NCBI GenBank assembly: GCA_020850455.1
Contig: JADZEQ010000004.1
Location: 62,001 to 126,000 of the forward strand
Direction of reading: 5' to 3'
Length of the DNA stretch: 64,000 bases
Source: Sphingomonadaceae bacterium
GTDB taxonomy: Bacteria; Pseudomonadota; Alphaproteobacteria; Sphingomonadales; Sphingomonadaceae
Part shown: positions 35,429 to 47,008 of the stretch, piece after piece
Numbering within the stretch: the stretch's first letter is position 1
How the letters are laid out: every line of letters starts with the position of its first letter
Notes under the pieces: model-generated
Databases searched by the model: none
The model's input: the letters and a program-made list of their open reading frames with translations, nothing else
What the model was told of the DNA's origin: nothing
Translations under genes and position numbers: made by a program

Positions 35429-35833
35429 TCAGAATACCTCCGCCAAGACTTCGCCGCCGACATTGGCTGTACGGGCTTCGGCGTCCGAGAGGACACCGCG
35501 CGGCGTCGAAACGATGGTGATGCCCATGCCATTTTTGACGCGCGGCAATTCGCGCGATGCCGAATAGACGCGGCGGCCCGGCTTGGACACGCGCGCCACG
35601 TGGCGGATGGCGGGTTCACCTTCGAAATATTTCAGTTCGATGCGCAGGCCCTTATGCTGTTCAAAGCGGCCAAGCAGCACTTCGCTATACCCACGGATAT
35701 AACCTTCGCGCTTCAACACATCGAGGACACCGGCGCGCAGCTTGGACGCGGGCGTGATGACGCTGTCCATCTTGGCGCGCTGGCCGTTGCGGATACGGGT
35801 GAGCATATCACCCAGGGGATCGGTCATTGCCAT
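35429..35833 (-). CDS. rpsH: 30S ribosomal protein S8
   Basis: A 134-residue protein ([19 protein letters not shown]-terminal [22 protein letters not shown]). The start at 35833 has an AAGG site about ten bases upstream; an alternative ATG two codons later is less well placed. S8 is the autogenous regulator of the spc operon in E. coli; no such site was checked here. Confidence 0.98.
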   Translation of the reverse strand: MAMTDPLGDMLTRIRNGQRAKMDSVITPASKLRAGVLDVLKREGYIRGYSEVLLGRFEQHKGLRIELKYFEGEPAIRHVARVSKPGRRVYSASRELPRVKNGMGITIVSTPRGVLSDAEARTANVGGEVLAEVF

Positions 35834-35845
35834 ATAATTTGACCC

Positions 35846-36151
35846 TTACCAGCTCGACTTGACGACACCCGGGATCAGGCCCTTGTTGGCCAGATCACGG
35901 AGCTGCACGCGGCACAGCCGGAATTTGCGATAATAAGCGCGGGGACGACCCGTCAGCTCACAACGGTTGCGGATGCGCGTCGGGTTACCGTTGCGCGGCA
36001 CTTCCGCCATTTTCAGGCGCGCAATCATCCGTTCACCATCGTCGAGCGAGGTGTCGGCGGCAATCGCCTTCAAACGGGCATAGCGGCCCGCATATTTTTT
36101 CACGAGCTTCTTGCGACGCTCATTCTTGTTCACCGAACTCAGTTTCGCCAT
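35846..36151 (-). CDS. rpsN: 30S ribosomal protein S14 (zinc-free form)
   Basis: A 101-residue protein with C-terminal [20 protein letters not shown] and no CxxC pairs, so it is the long zinc-independent S14. In standard order between rplE and rpsH. Confidence 0.97.
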   Translation of the reverse strand: MAKLSSVNKNERRKKLVKKYAGRYARLKAIAADTSLDDGERMIARLKMAEVPRNGNPTRIRNRCELTGRPRAYYRKFRLCRVQLRDLANKGLIPGVVKSSW

Positions 36152-36206
36152 GACTTAAGTTCACTTTTCCTTGAATTAAGGCCGGATTTGCCAGCCAAAA
36201 TGGGGT

Positions 36207-36785
36207 TTAGGCCGCTTGCTTTTCCGCATCTTCCTTGGGGAAGGGGAAGTTGAACAGACGGAGCAATTCGCGTGCTTCATCATCGCTGTTGGCAGATGTC
36301 GCCACAATGATGTCGAGCCCACGGATTTTTTCGATCTTGTCATAGCTGATTTCCGGGAAAATCAGCTGTTCCTTGACACCCATCGCGAAATTGCCACGCC
36401 CGTCGAAGCTCTTGGGGTTGAGGCCGCGAAAGTCACGGATACGCGGCATGGCCACGGTCACCAGACGGTCAAGAAATTCATACATGCGGTCACCGCGCAG
36501 CGTCACCTTGACGCCGATCGGCATGCCTTCGCGCAGTTTGAAACCGGCGATCGATTTTTTCGCACGTGCAATCACCGGCTTTTGACCGGCGATAAGTTCG
36601 AGTTCCGCCGCTGCGGTTTCGACCTTTTTCTTGTCCTGCACCGCTTCGCCAACGCCCATGTTGAGGACGATTTTTTCGAGCCGAGGCACCGCCATGCGGT
36701 TGGTATAGCCGAAACGTTCGGTCATCGCCTTGACGATGCGATTTTCATAATCGCTCTTCAGGCGGGGCACATATTTGTCAGCCAT
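36207..36785 (-). CDS. rplE: 50S ribosomal protein L5
   Basis: A 192-residue 5S-rRNA-binding protein: [59 protein letters not shown]. Its start overlaps the end of rplX by eight bases, indicating coupled translation. Confidence 0.98.
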   Translation of the reverse strand: MADKYVPRLKSDYENRIVKAMTERFGYTNRMAVPRLEKIVLNMGVGEAVQDKKKVETAAAELELIAGQKPVIARAKKSIAGFKLREGMPIGVKVTLRGDRMYEFLDRLVTVAMPRIRDFRGLNPKSFDGRGNFAMGVKEQLIFPEISYDKIEKIRGLDIIVATSANSDDEARELLRLFNFPFPKEDAEKQAA

Positions 36786-37098
36786 GGATCACTTCCCCCG
36801 ACTTGACGGCGACGCGCACTTTTTTGCCGTCGCGGGTTTCAAAACGCACGCGCGTCGGCTTGCCCGACTTGGGGTCGGCCAGTGCAACGTTCGAAATGGC
36901 GAAGGGCGCTTCGCGGCGTTCCAGCCCACCCTGCGGGTTGGTCTGGCTCGGCTTGCGGTGGCGCGTAATCATGTTGACGCCAGCGACAATGACCTTTTCG
37001 TCGCGCGGCATGACCTGCGTCACTTCGCCCGACTTGCCCTTGTCCTTACCGGCGAGCACGACGACATTGTCGCCCTTTTTAATCTTGGCGCTTGCCAT
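36778..37098 (-). CDS. rplX: 50S ribosomal protein L24
   Basis: A 106-residue assembly-initiator protein with a KOW motif ([20 protein letters not shown]). Two bases after rplN and overlapping rplE. Confidence 0.98.
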   Translation of the reverse strand: MASAKIKKGDNVVVLAGKDKGKSGEVTQVMPRDEKVIVAGVNMITRHRKPSQTNPQGGLERREAPFAISNVALADPKSGKPTRVRFETRDGKKVRVAVKSGEVIHG

Positions 37099-37100
37099 GG

Positions 37101-37469
37101 TTACAGCACCTCCGGCGCAAGGCTGATGATCTTCATATGCTGGCGGGCGCGCAGTTCGCGCACCACCGGGCCAAAGATACGCGTGCCAATCGGTTCCTGA
37201 TTCTTGTTGATCAGGACAGCGGCATTCGAATCAAACCGAATGACCGAACCATCGGCGCGGCGAATATCCTTGGCCGTGCGCACGATGACCGCACGGTGGA
37301 CGTCGCCCTTTTTCACGCGACCACGCGGGGCCGCATCCTTCACCGACACCACGATGATGTCGCCGACGCCTGCGGTGCGACGCTTGGAGCCACCCAGTAC
37401 CTTGATGCACTGGACGCGCTTTGCGCCGCTGTTATCCGCGACGTCGAGAGTGGATTGCATCTGGATCAT
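37101..37469 (-). CDS. rplN: 50S ribosomal protein L14
   Basis: A 122-residue protein starting [20 protein letters not shown] and containing [20 protein letters not shown]. Full length and in order. Confidence 0.98.
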   Translation of the reverse strand: MIQMQSTLDVADNSGAKRVQCIKVLGGSKRRTAGVGDIIVVSVKDAAPRGRVKKGDVHRAVIVRTAKDIRRADGSVIRFDSNAAVLINKNQEPIGTRIFGPVVRELRARQHMKIISLAPEVL

Positions 37470-37528
37470 CGATCCGCTTCCTTCTCAACCGGCTTACCGG
37501 GACCCCCCGGCAGTTCCAAAAAAACCTG

Positions 37529-37804
37529 TCAGGCGTCAGCCGCGGCAGAACCCTTGGGCTTGCCGTGCGTATCCACCCGTTCGACCACGCGCCATGTCTT
37601 GAGCTTGGAAATCGGGCGGCATTCTTCGATCCGCACGACTTCACCCGCCTTGCAGACATTGTCCGCATCATGCGCGTGATATTTCTTCGAAAGACGGATG
37701 ATCTTGGCATAGAGCGGGTGCTTCACGCGCCGCTCCACCTTGACCACCACCGTCTTGTCACCCTTGTCGGACACCACCGTGCCCTGCAAAATCCGCTTTG
37801 GCAT
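37529..37804 (-). CDS. rpsQ: 30S ribosomal protein S17
   Basis: A 91-residue protein ([34 protein letters not shown]) with a short Ala-rich tail after the usual end. Full length and in order after rpmC. Confidence 0.97.
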   Translation of the reverse strand: MPKRILQGTVVSDKGDKTVVVKVERRVKHPLYAKIIRLSKKYHAHDADNVCKAGEVVRIEECRPISKLKTWRVVERVDTHGKPKGSAAADA

Positions 37805-37815
37805 CGATATCGTCC

Positions 37816-38019
37816 TTATTTGGCGCTTTGCGCGCGCTCTGCCTGCAAGGTCTTGATGCGGGCAATCGTGCGACGCACCGCCTTGACGCGGGCAGGCGCT
37901 TCCAATTGGCCGGTGGCCGCCTGAAAACGCAGGTTAAAAGCTTCGCGCTTCAGCTCACCCATTTGTTCGGTCAGCTGATCATCGCTTTTTTGACGTAGAT
38001 CGTCGGTCATCTTACCCAT
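37816..38019 (-). CDS. rpmC: 50S ribosomal protein L29
   Basis: A 67-residue two-helix protein near the exit tunnel: [18 protein letters not shown] and [14 protein letters not shown]. In order between rplP and rpsQ. Confidence 0.97.
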   Translation of the reverse strand: MGKMTDDLRQKSDDQLTEQMGELKREAFNLRFQAATGQLEAPARVKAVRRTIARIKTLQAERAQSAK

Positions 38020-38022
38020 GGC

Positions 38023-38454
38023 TTATGCCCCCAGGTGCGAGGTGTCGCCCAGACGCGCGACAACCTTGGTCTTGATCGGCAGTTTCATCGCCGCGCGGCT
38101 GAACGCTTCGGCAGCGAGCGGGCCGGGGATACCGTCCAGTTCAAACAAAATCCGGCCCGGCTTGACGCGCGCGGCCCAGAATTCGGGCGAACCCTTGCCC
38201 TTACCCATACGGACTTCGGCGGGTTTCGACGACACCGGCACGTCCGGGAAAATGCGGATCCACAAACGGCCCTGACGCTTGATGTGGCGGGTGATCGCGC
38301 GGCGAGCCGCCTCAATCTGGCGGGCGGTAATACGCTCCGGCTCCATGGCCTTGAGGCCATAGGAACCGAAATTGAGCGCGGTGCCACCCTTGGCATCGCC
38401 ATGGATGCGGCCCTTGAACGCCTTGCGGAATTTGGTGCGCTTTGGTTGCAACAT
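38023..38454 (-). CDS. rplP: 50S ribosomal protein L16
   Basis: A 143-residue protein starting [19 protein letters not shown] and containing [20 protein letters not shown]. Binds near the A-site tRNA elbow. Full length. Confidence 0.98.
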   Translation of the reverse strand: MLQPKRTKFRKAFKGRIHGDAKGGTALNFGSYGLKAMEPERITARQIEAARRAITRHIKRQGRLWIRIFPDVPVSSKPAEVRMGKGKGSPEFWAARVKPGRILFELDGIPGPLAAEAFSRAAMKLPIKTKVVARLGDTSHLGA

Positions 38455-38466
38455 GATTTTATTCCC

Positions 38467-39162
38467 TTAGCGCGCCGGACGCACGCCAGAGGTTTGCGCC
38501 TCCAGCATCAGTCGGTCGGTGGCCATCGGATCATGGGCAAAAATTTCGCCCTTGAAGATCCAGACTTTGATGCCGCAGACGCCATAAGCGGTGTGCGCTT
38601 CGGCTTCGGCATAATCGACATTGGCGCGCAGCGTGTGGAGCGGCACGCGCCCTTCACGATACCATTCGGTGCGCGCGATTTCCGCGCCGCCCAAGCGGCC
38701 GGCGCAGTTGATACGAATACCCTCTGCACCCAGACGCATCGCCGACTGCACCGCACGCTTCATCGCGCGGCGGAAGGCAACACGGCGTTCCAGCTGATCG
38801 GCAATGCCCTGTGCAACGAGGCGCGAGTCCACTTCCGGCTTGCGGATTTCGACGATGTTCAGGCTGATTTCGCTGTCGGTCATCGCGCCAAGCTGTTTCT
38901 TGAGCTTGTCGATGTCCGCGCCCTTCTTGCCGATGATCACGCCCGGACGTGCGGCATAGATGGAAACGCGGCACAATTTCGCCGGACGTTCGATGACGAC
39001 CTTGGAAATGGCGGCCTGCGGCAATGTCTTGGTGACAAAGCTGCGGATCTTGAGGTCTTCGAGCAGCATGCGCCCATAGTCGCCACGTTCGGCGAACCAG
39101 CGGCTGTCCCAGGTGCGGTTGACCTGCAGGCGAAGCCCGACGGGATTGGTCTTGTGGCCCAT
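38467..39162 (-). CDS. rpsC: 30S ribosomal protein S3
   Basis: The ATG at 39162 gives the canonical [20 protein letters not shown] start and has a GGGAAGAGG site upstream. A start at 39192 would overlap rplV and add ten basic residues. The 231-residue product has the KH-domain [18 protein letters not shown] motif. mRNA-entry protein of the small subunit. Confidence 0.97.
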   Translation of the reverse strand: MGHKTNPVGLRLQVNRTWDSRWFAERGDYGRMLLEDLKIRSFVTKTLPQAAISKVVIERPAKLCRVSIYAARPGVIIGKKGADIDKLKKQLGAMTDSEISLNIVEIRKPEVDSRLVAQGIADQLERRVAFRRAMKRAVQSAMRLGAEGIRINCAGRLGGAEIARTEWYREGRVPLHTLRANVDYAEAEAHTAYGVCGIKVWIFKGEIFAHDPMATDRLMLEAQTSGVRPAR

Positions 39163-39163
39163 A

Positions 39164-39541
39164 TTACGCCTCTTCCCTTTCCTCGACGACAATGCGTATG
39201 CGGCTAAACGGTTTGATGATGCGGGTCGATTTACCGCGACCGCGCGTGTGAAAACGCTTCATGGTCAGCGACTTGCCGACGCTGGCTTCCTTGACGATCA
39301 GCGCATCAACGTCGAGATTATGGTTATTCTCGGCATTGGCGATGGCGCTGGCCAGCACCTTTTTGACGTCAACCGCCATGGCGCGCTTGGAAAAGCTCAG
39401 CACGTTGAGCGCATCACCCACCCGGCGACCGCGAATGAGCGCGGCCACCAGATTGAGCTTTTGCGCGCTGCCACGGATGGCCGTGCCAACCGCGAGCGCT
39501 TCTTTTTCGCCGACCCGGCGAGGAGCGGATGGCTTGCTCAT
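39164..39541 (-). CDS. rplV: 50S ribosomal protein L22
   Basis: A 125-residue protein lining the exit tunnel: [20 protein letters not shown], then the hairpin [20 protein letters not shown]. Overlaps rpsS by four bases. No deletion is apparent in the macrolide-relevant hairpin. Confidence 0.98.
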   Translation of the reverse strand: MSKPSAPRRVGEKEALAVGTAIRGSAQKLNLVAALIRGRRVGDALNVLSFSKRAMAVDVKKVLASAIANAENNHNLDVDALIVKEASVGKSLTMKRFHTRGRGKSTRIIKPFSRIRIVVEEREEA

Positions 39542-39816
39542 TTGCGCTTGCCCTTTTTATCGGCAGCATGGCCGGGGAAGAAACGCGTCGGCGCGAATTC
39601 CCCCAGTTTCATACCGACCATTTCCTCCGTCACAGAGACGGGAACATGCTTGCGGCCATTATAGACGTTAAACGTCAGGCCAACGAATTGCGGCAGGATC
39701 GTCGAACGACGCGACCAAGTCTTGATCGGCGCACGCCCACCAGACTCTGCGGCCGCCTCAGCCTTTTTGAGCAGGCTGAGCTCAACAAACGGACCCTTCC
39801 AGACCGAGCGAGCCAT
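39538..39816 (-). CDS. rpsS: 30S ribosomal protein S19
   Basis: A 92-residue protein ([52 protein letters not shown]). Full length; three bases after rplB. Confidence 0.98.
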   Translation of the reverse strand: MARSVWKGPFVELSLLKKAEAAAESGGRAPIKTWSRRSTILPQFVGLTFNVYNGRKHVPVSVTEEMVGMKLGEFAPTRFFPGHAADKKGKRK

Positions 39817-39819
39817 GGC

Positions 39820-40656
39820 TTACCTCTTCTTCTTGGCGTGGCGGCTACGGATGATGAACTTATCCGTGGCCTTGTTGTGACGGGTGCGCGCACCCTTGGT
39901 CGGCTTACCCCAGGGGGTGACCGGATGACGACCGCCCGAGGTGCGGCCTTCGCCGCCGCCGTGCGGGTGATCGACCGGGTTCTTGGCAACGCCGCGCGTC
40001 AGCGGGCGCTTGCCCAGCCAGCGGTTACGGCCAGCCTTGGCAAGATTTTGGTTGCCATTGTCGGGGTTCGAAACCGCGCCAACCGTGCCCATGCAATCGC
40101 CGCGCACATAGCGTTGTTCGCCCGAACCCAGACGCACGATGACCATGCCGCGATCACGGCCGACCAATTGTGCGTAGGTGCCAGCCGAACGGGCGATCTG
40201 CCCGCCCTTACCCGGCTTCATTTCGATATTGTGGATGATCGTGCCGACCGGCATCTGGCTGAGCAACATGGCGTTGCCCGGCTTCACGTCCACTTTCTGG
40301 CCCGCGACGACATTGTCGCCAACCGCGAGGCGTTGCGGCGCCAGAATATAGGCTTGTTCGCCGTCGCTATATTCGATGAGCGCGATAAAAGCGGTGCGGT
40401 TGGGGTCATATTCGAGGCGCGTTACCGTGCCCACGACGTCCCATTTGCGACGCTTGAAATCGATGATGCGATAGCGTTGCTTGTGCCCGCCAGCGATCCC
40501 GCGGCTGGTGACATGCCCCTGGTTGTTGCGGCCACCCGTCTTTTTCTTGCCTTCGGTCAGCGCCTTGACGGGCTTACCCTTCCAGAGGTGCGAACGGTCG
40601 ACGAGGATGAGGCCGCGTCGTGCAGGGCTCGTCGGATTATAATGTTTAAGTGCCAT
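39820..40656 (-). CDS. rplB: 50S ribosomal protein L2
   Basis: A 278-residue protein. The C-terminal motif [20 protein letters not shown], including the His close to the peptidyl transferase centre, is intact. Starts [15 protein letters not shown]. Confidence 0.98.
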   Translation of the reverse strand: MALKHYNPTSPARRGLILVDRSHLWKGKPVKALTEGKKKTGGRNNQGHVTSRGIAGGHKQRYRIIDFKRRKWDVVGTVTRLEYDPNRTAFIALIEYSDGEQAYILAPQRLAVGDNVVAGQKVDVKPGNAMLLSQMPVGTIIHNIEMKPGKGGQIARSAGTYAQLVGRDRGMVIVRLGSGEQRYVRGDCMGTVGAVSNPDNGNQNLAKAGRNRWLGKRPLTRGVAKNPVDHPHGGGEGRTSGGRHPVTPWGKPTKGARTRHNKATDKFIIRSRHAKKKR

Positions 40657-40672
40657 TGTCGCCTTCCCGCGC

Positions 40673-40984
40673 TTAAATGCCAGAGGTGACGTCGATCGAC
40701 TGGCCTTCCGCCAGCGTCACAACGGCCTTTTTGACGTCGCTGCGGGTGTAGGGGCGACCCTTCCACCTTTTGGTTTTGCCCTTGACGACCAGCGTGTTGA
40801 CCTTGGTCACCTGGACGTTGAACAAAGCCTCGACCGCTGCCTTGATGGCAGGCTTGGTCGCATCCTTCGCCACGCGAAAGACGACAGCATTATGTTCCGA
40901 CAGCAGCGTCGATTTTTCGGTGATGACCGGCGATAGCACCACATCATAGTGGCGCGTGTCGGTCGTTGCCTTCGCCTTAGCCAT
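40673..40984 (-). CDS. rplW: 50S ribosomal protein L23
   Basis: A 103-residue exit-tunnel protein to which trigger factor and SRP dock. Motifs [20 protein letters not shown] and [20 protein letters not shown]. Overlaps rplD by eight bases. Confidence 0.98.
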   Translation of the reverse strand: MAKAKATTDTRHYDVVLSPVITEKSTLLSEHNAVVFRVAKDATKPAIKAAVEALFNVQVTKVNTLVVKGKTKRWKGRPYTRSDVKKAVVTLAEGQSIDVTSGI

Positions 40985-41603
40985 TGCAGCGTGCCTCCAG
41001 CGCTTCGAGGCCCGCGCGGGTCAATACCAGCGTATCAGCCTTCAAAATATCATAAACATTGGCACCAACGGCCGGCAGCGTGTTGATGCCGATGAGGTTG
41101 GCCGATGCGTGGGCAAAGCTGACGTTGACCGCCGCGCCGTCGATAAACAGCGCGCGCTTCAGACCCAGCTTTTCAAGCTGACCCGCGAGCAGGCCGGTCT
41201 TGCCACCTGCAACATCCAGATTGTCGAGGACAATCAGGCTGCCGCCCTGCGCCTTGGCCGATAAAGCCATTTTGAGGCCGAGCGCGCGGACTTTCTTGTT
41301 GAGACTGTGGCCAAAGGTGCGGGCGCGGGCGCCATGCGCCTTGCCGCCGCCGATGAAAATCGGGGCTGCACGGTCGCCGTGACGGGCGGTACCGCCACCT
41401 TTTTGCCGGCCCCATTTCTTGCCCGTGCGGGCAACGTCGGAGCGTTCACGGGTGGCGCGTGCCGGGGCGCGGCGCTTTTCGAGCTGCCACGTCACCACGC
41501 GGTGCAGGATGTCGGCGCGCGGCGCAACGCCGAACACCGCATCATTCAATTCGACATCGCCCTTTGCGGCCTTGCCGTCGAGCGTCTGAACCTTGAGTTT
41601 CAT
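40977..41603 (-). CDS. rplD: 50S ribosomal protein L4
   Basis: A 208-residue protein with the tunnel loop [20 protein letters not shown] and the [12 protein letters not shown] region. In gamma-proteobacteria L4 represses its own operon through a leader upstream of rpsJ. Here the structured spacer lies instead between rpsJ and rplC. Confidence 0.98.
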   Translation of the reverse strand: MKLKVQTLDGKAAKGDVELNDAVFGVAPRADILHRVVTWQLEKRRAPARATRERSDVARTGKKWGRQKGGGTARHGDRAAPIFIGGGKAHGARARTFGHSLNKKVRALGLKMALSAKAQGGSLIVLDNLDVAGGKTGLLAGQLEKLGLKRALFIDGAAVNVSFAHASANLIGINTLPAVGANVYDILKADTLVLTRAGLEALEARCNG

Positions 41604-41608
41604 GATGC

Positions 41609-42349
41609 TTAGGCCTCCGTCGCTTCGCTGGCGTCAGCCACGGTTTCGACAACCGGTTCGACGACGGGCGCTGCTGCTGCCTTGGCCGCAGTGGGATAGG
41701 GCGCTTCGGCATGGGCGGCGAGCTTCACCGCATCCTTGACGATCAGCCATGCACCCTTTGACCCGGGCACCGAACCCTTGACAAAGAGGAGGCCGCGCTC
41801 CGCATCGGTGCGGACGATTTCGAGATTTTGCTGCGTGCGGGTGCGGGCACCCATGTGACCGGCCATCTTCTTGTTTTTGAAGACCTTGCCCGGGTCCTGC
41901 CGGTTACCGGTCGAACCATGCGCACGGTGGGAGATGGAGACACCGTGGGTCGCGCGCATACCGCCGAAACCCCAACGCTTCATCGCACCGGCAAAGCCCT
42001 TGCCCTGCGTGGTGCCCTGCACATCGACCATTTGCCCGGCGACGAAATGGTCAGCCGAAATGACGGTGCCGACATCGATCAGCGCATCGGCGGCGACGCG
42101 GAATTCGGCGACATGCGCCTTTGCTTCCACCTCTGCCTTGCCAAAGGCGACACGTTGCGGCTTGTTGACATTTTTCGCCTTGGCGGCGCCAGCGCCCAGC
42201 TGCAACGCGACATAACCGTCGCGTTCTTCGCTGCGCTGCCCAACCACTTGGCATCCTTCCAAAGCAAGGACAGTAACAGGAACATGGCGGCCATCCTCTT
42301 GGAACAGCCGCGTCATCCCCATCTTCCTTGCGATCACGCCAGTGCGCAT
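41609..42349 (-). CDS. rplC: 50S ribosomal protein L3 with C-terminal extension
   Basis: A 246-residue protein, about 35 longer than E. coli L3. The core ([58 protein letters not shown]) is normal. The last 35 residues are an Ala/Val/Glu-rich tail. GAGGAG lies nine bases before the ATG. The gene is preceded by the hairpin-rich spacer. Confidence 0.98.
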   Translation of the reverse strand: MRTGVIARKMGMTRLFQEDGRHVPVTVLALEGCQVVGQRSEERDGYVALQLGAGAAKAKNVNKPQRVAFGKAEVEAKAHVAEFRVAADALIDVGTVISADHFVAGQMVDVQGTTQGKGFAGAMKRWGFGGMRATHGVSISHRAHGSTGNRQDPGKVFKNKKMAGHMGARTRTQQNLEIVRTDAERGLLFVKGSVPGSKGAWLIVKDAVKLAAHAEAPYPTAAKAAAAPVVEPVVETVADASEATEA

Positions 42350-42585
42350 GATCCAAAACTCCTCAACAGAGGCCCGCAGAGACCATCCCTGCGGGCGTGC
42401 TCAGCCCAGAAAATTGGCATCGCCCCGTCCGGGCTGAAGTGCCGTTCCCGCTGGAACGACGAGACGGGGGACGCGGCCCGGCCAAATTGTCCCTTGGGAC
42501 ATGACCGGCGGTATCCACCCTATCGTTGGTGCCAGCCGCTCGGCTGGCCGATAGAGACCCCGGCAGGTGCCGGGGCTGCGCCAGC
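42350..42585 (-). promoter_or_regulatory. hairpin-rich leader between rpsJ and rplC
   Basis: This 236-base non-coding spacer contains six stems in a row on the transcribed strand. They are at 42558-42575 (CCCCGGC/GCCGGGG), 42531-42548 (GCCAGCCG/CGGCTGGC), 42489-42500 (GTCCC/GGGAC), 42444-42457 (GTTCC/GGAAC), 42403-42435 (AGCCC/GGGCT) and 42372-42396 (GCCCGCAG/CTGCGGGC). The last one ends about 24 bases before the rplC ATG. Nearly all other spacers in the cluster are under 60 bases. Autogenous control or mRNA processing is likely, but the ligand is unknown. Confidence 0.6.
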
Positions 42586-42897
42586 TTACGCCAGCTTGAT
42601 TTCCACATTCACACCCGCTGCAAGGTCAAGCTTCATCAAAGCATCGACCGTCTGCGGCGTCGGCTGCACAATGTCGAGCAGCCGTTTGTGGGTGCGCACC
42701 TCAAACTGTTCGCGCGACTTTTTATCGACGTGCGGACCACGGTTGACGGTGAAACGCTCTATGCGCGTCGGCAATGGGATGGGACCACGGATGAGCGCGC
42801 CGGTACGGCGTGCGGTCTCCGCAATTTCGTTGGTGGCCTGGTCAAGGACGCGATGGTCAAAGGCCTTGAGGCGAATGCGGATGTTTTGCGTATCCAT
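42586..42897 (-). CDS. rpsJ: 30S ribosomal protein S10 (NusE)
   Basis: A 103-residue protein ([40 protein letters not shown]), full length. It also acts as the antitermination factor NusE. It lies 152 bp after tuf. Confidence 0.98.
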   Translation of the reverse strand: MDTQNIRIRLKAFDHRVLDQATNEIAETARRTGALIRGPIPLPTRIERFTVNRGPHVDKKSREQFEVRTHKRLLDIVQPTPQTVDALMKLDLAAGVNVEIKLA

Positions 42898-42959
42898 GGT
42901 GTAACCCGAATATTCCCATATACCGATGCGAAAGAGCCGAACCGCAAAAGCCCAGCGAC

Positions 42960-43034
42960 GTCACCCGATCGGGCGACGCCCCTGTTGCGATTGCGGCAAA
43001 TGCCAAACCGCCCGAATCATGCGAATCGGGCGGT
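42960..43034 (-). promoter_or_regulatory. two stem-loops between tuf and rpsJ
   Basis: After the tuf stop codon the minus strand forms a 9-bp stem ACCGCCCGA/TCGGGCGGT (43007-43034) followed by TTTGGCATTT. A second stem GTCGCCCG/CGGGTGAC (42960-42977, one G-U) comes next. The first may be a partial terminator or 3' stabiliser that lowers rpsJ-adk transcription relative to tuf. Confidence 0.5.
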
Positions 43035-43049
43035 GCGGCGCTGCCTATA

Positions 43050-44243
43050 TTACTTCGTGATCGAACCGACAACCCCTGCGCCGACGGTCCGGCCACCTTC
43101 ACGAATGGTGAAGCGCTGGCCGCTGTCCATGGCGATCGGGGCAATCAGCTTGACGCCGATCGTCACATTGTCGCCCGGCATGACCATTTCGACATCGTCG
43201 GGAAGGATGACTTCGCCGGTGACGTCGGTGGTACGGAAGTAGAATTGCGGACGATAGTTTTTGAAGAAGGGGGTGTGGCGACCGCCTTCGTCTTTCGAGA
43301 GGACATAAACTTCGGCACCGAATTCGGTGTGCGGCTTGATCGAACCGGGCTTCGCCAGAACCTGACCACGCTCCACATCTTCACGCTTGGTGCCACGCAG
43401 CAGCGCGCCGATATTGTCGCCGGCTTCACCGCGATCGAGCAGCTTGCGGAACATTTCAACGCCGGTGCAGGTCGTCTTGACCGTGTCCTTGATGCCGACG
43501 ATTTCGACTTCGTCGCCAACGTTCACAACACCGGTTTCAACGCGGCCGGTGACCACGGTACCACGACCCGAGATCGAGAAGACGTCTTCGATCGGCATCA
43601 TGAACGGCTTGTCGAGCGGACGATCGGGCAGCGGGATCGACGCGTCGACAGCCGCCATAAGCGCAAGGATGGCGTCCTTGCCCAGCGTGTCGTTCGAACC
43701 CGACAATGCGCAGGTCGCCGAACCACGGATGATCGGAATATTGTCGCCGTCGAAATCACGCTTCGACAATTCTTCACGGATTTCCATTTCGACCAGTTCG
43801 AGGATTTCTTCGTCATCGACCAGATCGACCTTGTTCAGGAAGACGACCATCGTCGGCACGCCAACCTGCTTGGCGAGCAGGATATGTTCCTTGGTCTGCG
43901 GCATCGGGCCGTCGGTCGCCGAAACGACGAGGATGGCACCGTCCATCTGCGCCGCACCGGTGATCATGTTCTTCACATAGTCAGCGTGGCCCGGGCAATC
44001 GACGTGCGCATAGTGGCGCGATTCGGTTTCATATTCGACGTGGGCGGTCGAAATGGTGATGCCGCGTTCGCGTTCTTCGGGCGCCTTGTCGATGTTGGCG
44101 AAATCAACCGCAGCGTTACCGGCGATATTTTCAGCCAGAACCTTGGTGATCGCAGCGGTCAGCGAGGTTTTGCCATGGTCGACGTGACCGATGGTGCCGA
44201 TGTTAAGGTGCGGCTTGTTCCGCTCAAATTTTGCCTTTGCCAT
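43050..44243 (-). CDS. tuf: elongation factor Tu
   Basis: A 397-residue GTPase delivering aminoacyl-tRNA to the ribosome. G motifs are [10 protein letters not shown] (19-28), [12 protein letters not shown] and NKVDLVDD. Starts [19 protein letters not shown]. It lies 89 bp after fusA in the str operon. A second copy elsewhere in the genome would be usual but cannot be seen here. Confidence 0.99.
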   Translation of the reverse strand: MAKAKFERNKPHLNIGTIGHVDHGKTSLTAAITKVLAENIAGNAAVDFANIDKAPEERERGITISTAHVEYETESRHYAHVDCPGHADYVKNMITGAAQMDGAILVVSATDGPMPQTKEHILLAKQVGVPTMVVFLNKVDLVDDEEILELVEMEIREELSKRDFDGDNIPIIRGSATCALSGSNDTLGKDAILALMAAVDASIPLPDRPLDKPFMMPIEDVFSISGRGTVVTGRVETGVVNVGDEVEIVGIKDTVKTTCTGVEMFRKLLDRGEAGDNIGALLRGTKREDVERGQVLAKPGSIKPHTEFGAEVYVLSKDEGGRHTPFFKNYRPQFYFRTTDVTGEVILPDDVEMVMPGDNVTIGVKLIAPIAMDSGQRFTIREGGRTVGAGVVGSITK

Positions 44244-44332
44244 TACATATTCCTTACAAAAACATTCAAATTGGGATCAGAGGGAACAGGCACCTGCTGA
44301 ATCAGGCGCCGCCCTTAGTCGCTCTTTGCCGT

Positions 44333-46426
44333 TCAGGCAAGCTTCGCCTTCACTTCATCGGCCACGTTCTGCGGCACTTCTTCATAATGCGAGAATTGCA
44401 TCGTGAACTGGGCACGTCCCTGCGTGAAGCTGCGCAGCTGGTTGACGTAACCAAACATGTTGGCGAGCGGCACCATCGCCTCGACCACCTGGGCATTGCC
44501 CCGGCTGTCGGTGCCCTGAATCTGGCCACGACGGCTGTTCAGATCGCCGATGACATCGCCCATAAACTCCTCGGGCGTCACCACTTCGACCTTCATCACC
44601 GGTTCGAGCAGCTTGATGCCTGCCTTGGCCGCCACTTCGCGCATCGCTGCACGACCGGCGATTTCAAAGGCCAGCGCCGATGAGTCGACATCGTGATAGG
44701 CACCGTCGGTCAAGCGGATTTCAAAGTCGATGATCGGGAAACCGATCATATGCCCGTTTTCGGCCGATTCGCGCATACCCTTTTCCACCGAGGGGATATA
44801 TTCGCGCGGAATATTGCCGCCCTTCACCTCGTCAATGAAGGTGATGCCGCTGCCGCGTTCGCCCGGTGCAACCGTCACCTTGACGCGGCCGAACTGACCC
44901 GAACCACCCGACTGCTTCTTGTGGGTGTAATCAATGTCAACGCTGCGGGCGAGCGATTCGCGATAGGCGACCTGCGGTGCGCCGACGTTCGCTTCGACCT
45001 TGAATTCGCGGCGCATACGATCGACCAGAATGTCGAGGTGGAGTTCGCCCATCCCCTTGATGATCGTCTGACCCGATTCATGGTCGGTGGTGACACGAAA
45101 GCTCGGATCTTCGGCGGCCAGACGGTTGAGCGCGATGCCCATTTTTTCCTGGTCAGCCTTGGTCTTGGGTTCGACCGACAATTCGATCACCGGTTCGGGG
45201 AATTCCATCCGTTCCAAGATGATCGGCGCACGTTCGGCGCACAAAGTATCCCCGGTGGTGGTTTCCTTGAGCCCGGCCAGCGCGACAATGTCGCCCGCAT
45301 AGGCAACGTCGATGTCTTCGCGGCTGTTCGCATGCATGAGGAGCATACGGCCGATCTTTTCCTTCTTGTCCTTGACCGAGTTCAGATAACCGCCCTTGGT
45401 CAGCGTCCCCGAATAGACGCGCAGGAAGGTGAGCGAACCGACGAAGGGGTCGTTCATGATCTTGAACGCAAGGCCAGAGAATGGCGCATCATCGGCGGTC
45501 GGGCGGCTGTCCGGCGCGTCGGTGTCGGGGTTGATACCCTGCACGTCGGCAATGTCGATCGGGCTGGGCAGATAATCCACCACCGCGTCGAGCAGCGCCT
45601 GCACACCCTTGTTCTTGAACGACGAACCGCACAGCACGGGAACGAAGCTCTGGTTCAGCGTGCCCTTGCGGATCAGCGCCTTCAAGGTCGCGACGTCGGG
45701 GACATTGCCTTCCAGATAGGCTTCCATCGCGTCATCGTCCTGCTCCACGGCAAGTTCGACGAGCTTTTCGCGATATTCCGCCGCCTTGTCGGCAAGGTCG
45801 GCCGGGATGGGTTCGTAGAAGAATTCAGCGCCCAGGCTCTCATCCTTCCAGATGATCGCGCGTTCGTTGACAAGGTCGACGAGGCCGACGAAATCGCTTT
45901 CCGCACCAATGGGCAGATAAAGGACGGCCGGCTGCGCGCCCAGACGATCGATGATCGTTTGCACGCAATAATAGAAATTGGCCCCGGTGCGGTCGAGCTT
46001 GTTGATATAGCACATGCGCGGCACGCCATATTTTTCGGCCTGCCGCCACACGGTTTCCGACTGGGGTTCGACGCCCGCCACCCCGTCAAAGGCGGCAACC
46101 GCACCGTCGAGCACGCGCAGCGAACGTTCCACTTCGATGGTGAAATCGACGTGGCCCGGCGTATCGATGATGTTCAGCCGATGTTCGGGGCCCTTGCCCT
46201 CATCCGCGCGCCACATGCAGGTGGTCGCCGCCGAGGTGATGGTGATCCCGCGTTCCTGTTCCTGTTCCATCCAGTCCATCGTCGCGGCGCCGTCATGGAC
46301 TTCGCCGATCTTGTACGATTTGCCGGTGTAATAAAGAATACGCTCGGTCGTCGTGGTCTTACCCGCATCGATGTGCGCCATAATACCAAAGTTGCGATAA
46401 TGTTCGAGCGGATGGCTGCGGGCCAT
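44333..46426 (-). CDS. fusA: elongation factor G
   Basis: A 697-residue translocation GTPase with P-loop [15 protein letters not shown], switch II region [20 protein letters not shown] and [12 protein letters not shown]. All five domains appear present, with the C-terminal [15 protein letters not shown]. In order after rpsG. Confidence 0.99.
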   Translation of the reverse strand: MARSHPLEHYRNFGIMAHIDAGKTTTTERILYYTGKSYKIGEVHDGAATMDWMEQEQERGITITSAATTCMWRADEGKGPEHRLNIIDTPGHVDFTIEVERSLRVLDGAVAAFDGVAGVEPQSETVWRQAEKYGVPRMCYINKLDRTGANFYYCVQTIIDRLGAQPAVLYLPIGAESDFVGLVDLVNERAIIWKDESLGAEFFYEPIPADLADKAAEYREKLVELAVEQDDDAMEAYLEGNVPDVATLKALIRKGTLNQSFVPVLCGSSFKNKGVQALLDAVVDYLPSPIDIADVQGINPDTDAPDSRPTADDAPFSGLAFKIMNDPFVGSLTFLRVYSGTLTKGGYLNSVKDKKEKIGRMLLMHANSREDIDVAYAGDIVALAGLKETTTGDTLCAERAPIILERMEFPEPVIELSVEPKTKADQEKMGIALNRLAAEDPSFRVTTDHESGQTIIKGMGELHLDILVDRMRREFKVEANVGAPQVAYRESLARSVDIDYTHKKQSGGSGQFGRVKVTVAPGERGSGITFIDEVKGGNIPREYIPSVEKGMRESAENGHMIGFPIIDFEIRLTDGAYHDVDSSALAFEIAGRAAMREVAAKAGIKLLEPVMKVEVVTPEEFMGDVIGDLNSRRGQIQGTDSRGNAQVVEAMVPLANMFGYVNQLRSFTQGRAQFTMQFSHYEEVPQNVADEVKAKLA

Positions 46427-46514
46427 GGGATTTCTCCGAAAATGCTGGGCTGCCCGGTTGAGCAGCCCAAAGGTTCAGACGCCGGGCTTACCAGCGGCGT
46501 TTAATGACGCGCTG

Positions 46515-46985
46515 TTACCAGCGATAGTGGCTGAAGGCGCGGTTGGCTTCGGCCATGCGGTGCGTATCTTCCCGCTTTTTGACCGCATTGCCGCGATTGT
46601 TCGACGCGTCGAGCAATTCGCCCGACAGGCGACCCGCCATCGTCGGTTCGCTGCGGTTGCGGGCGGCTGAAATCAACCAGCGGATGGCCAGCGCCTGTGC
46701 GCGTTCATAACGCACTTCGACCGGCACCTGATAGGTTGCACCACCCACGCGGCGCGAACGCACCTCGATATTGGGTTTGATGTTGGCGAGCGCATCATGG
46801 AAAACGGCCAGCGGATCCTTTTTCGCCTTGGCTTCGACGGTGTCGAGCGCGCCATAAACAATGGCTTCGGCGATGGATTTCTTACCATCATACATGACGC
46901 TGTTCATGAATTTGGACAGCACCAGATCCCCAAATTTGGGATCGGGCAAAATTTCCCGGCGTTCGGGACGACGACGACGTGCCAT
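46515..46985 (-). CDS. rpsG: 30S ribosomal protein S7
   Basis: A 156-residue head-assembly protein: [40 protein letters not shown] and the C-terminal [20 protein letters not shown]. In order after rpsL. Confidence 0.98.
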   Translation of the reverse strand: MARRRRPERREILPDPKFGDLVLSKFMNSVMYDGKKSIAEAIVYGALDTVEAKAKKDPLAVFHDALANIKPNIEVRSRRVGGATYQVPVEVRYERAQALAIRWLISAARNRSEPTMAGRLSGELLDASNNRGNAVKKREDTHRMAEANRAFSHYRW

Positions 46986-47008
46986 AAAATTTCTCCTCGT
47001 ATCCCGGA

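Noticed and set aside
44693-46504. 603-codon open frame on the plus strand opposite fusA
   Set aside because: It is antisense to an intact elongation factor G gene. Long antisense frames are expected in G+C-rich genes with strong codon bias, and the translation has no recognisable domain.
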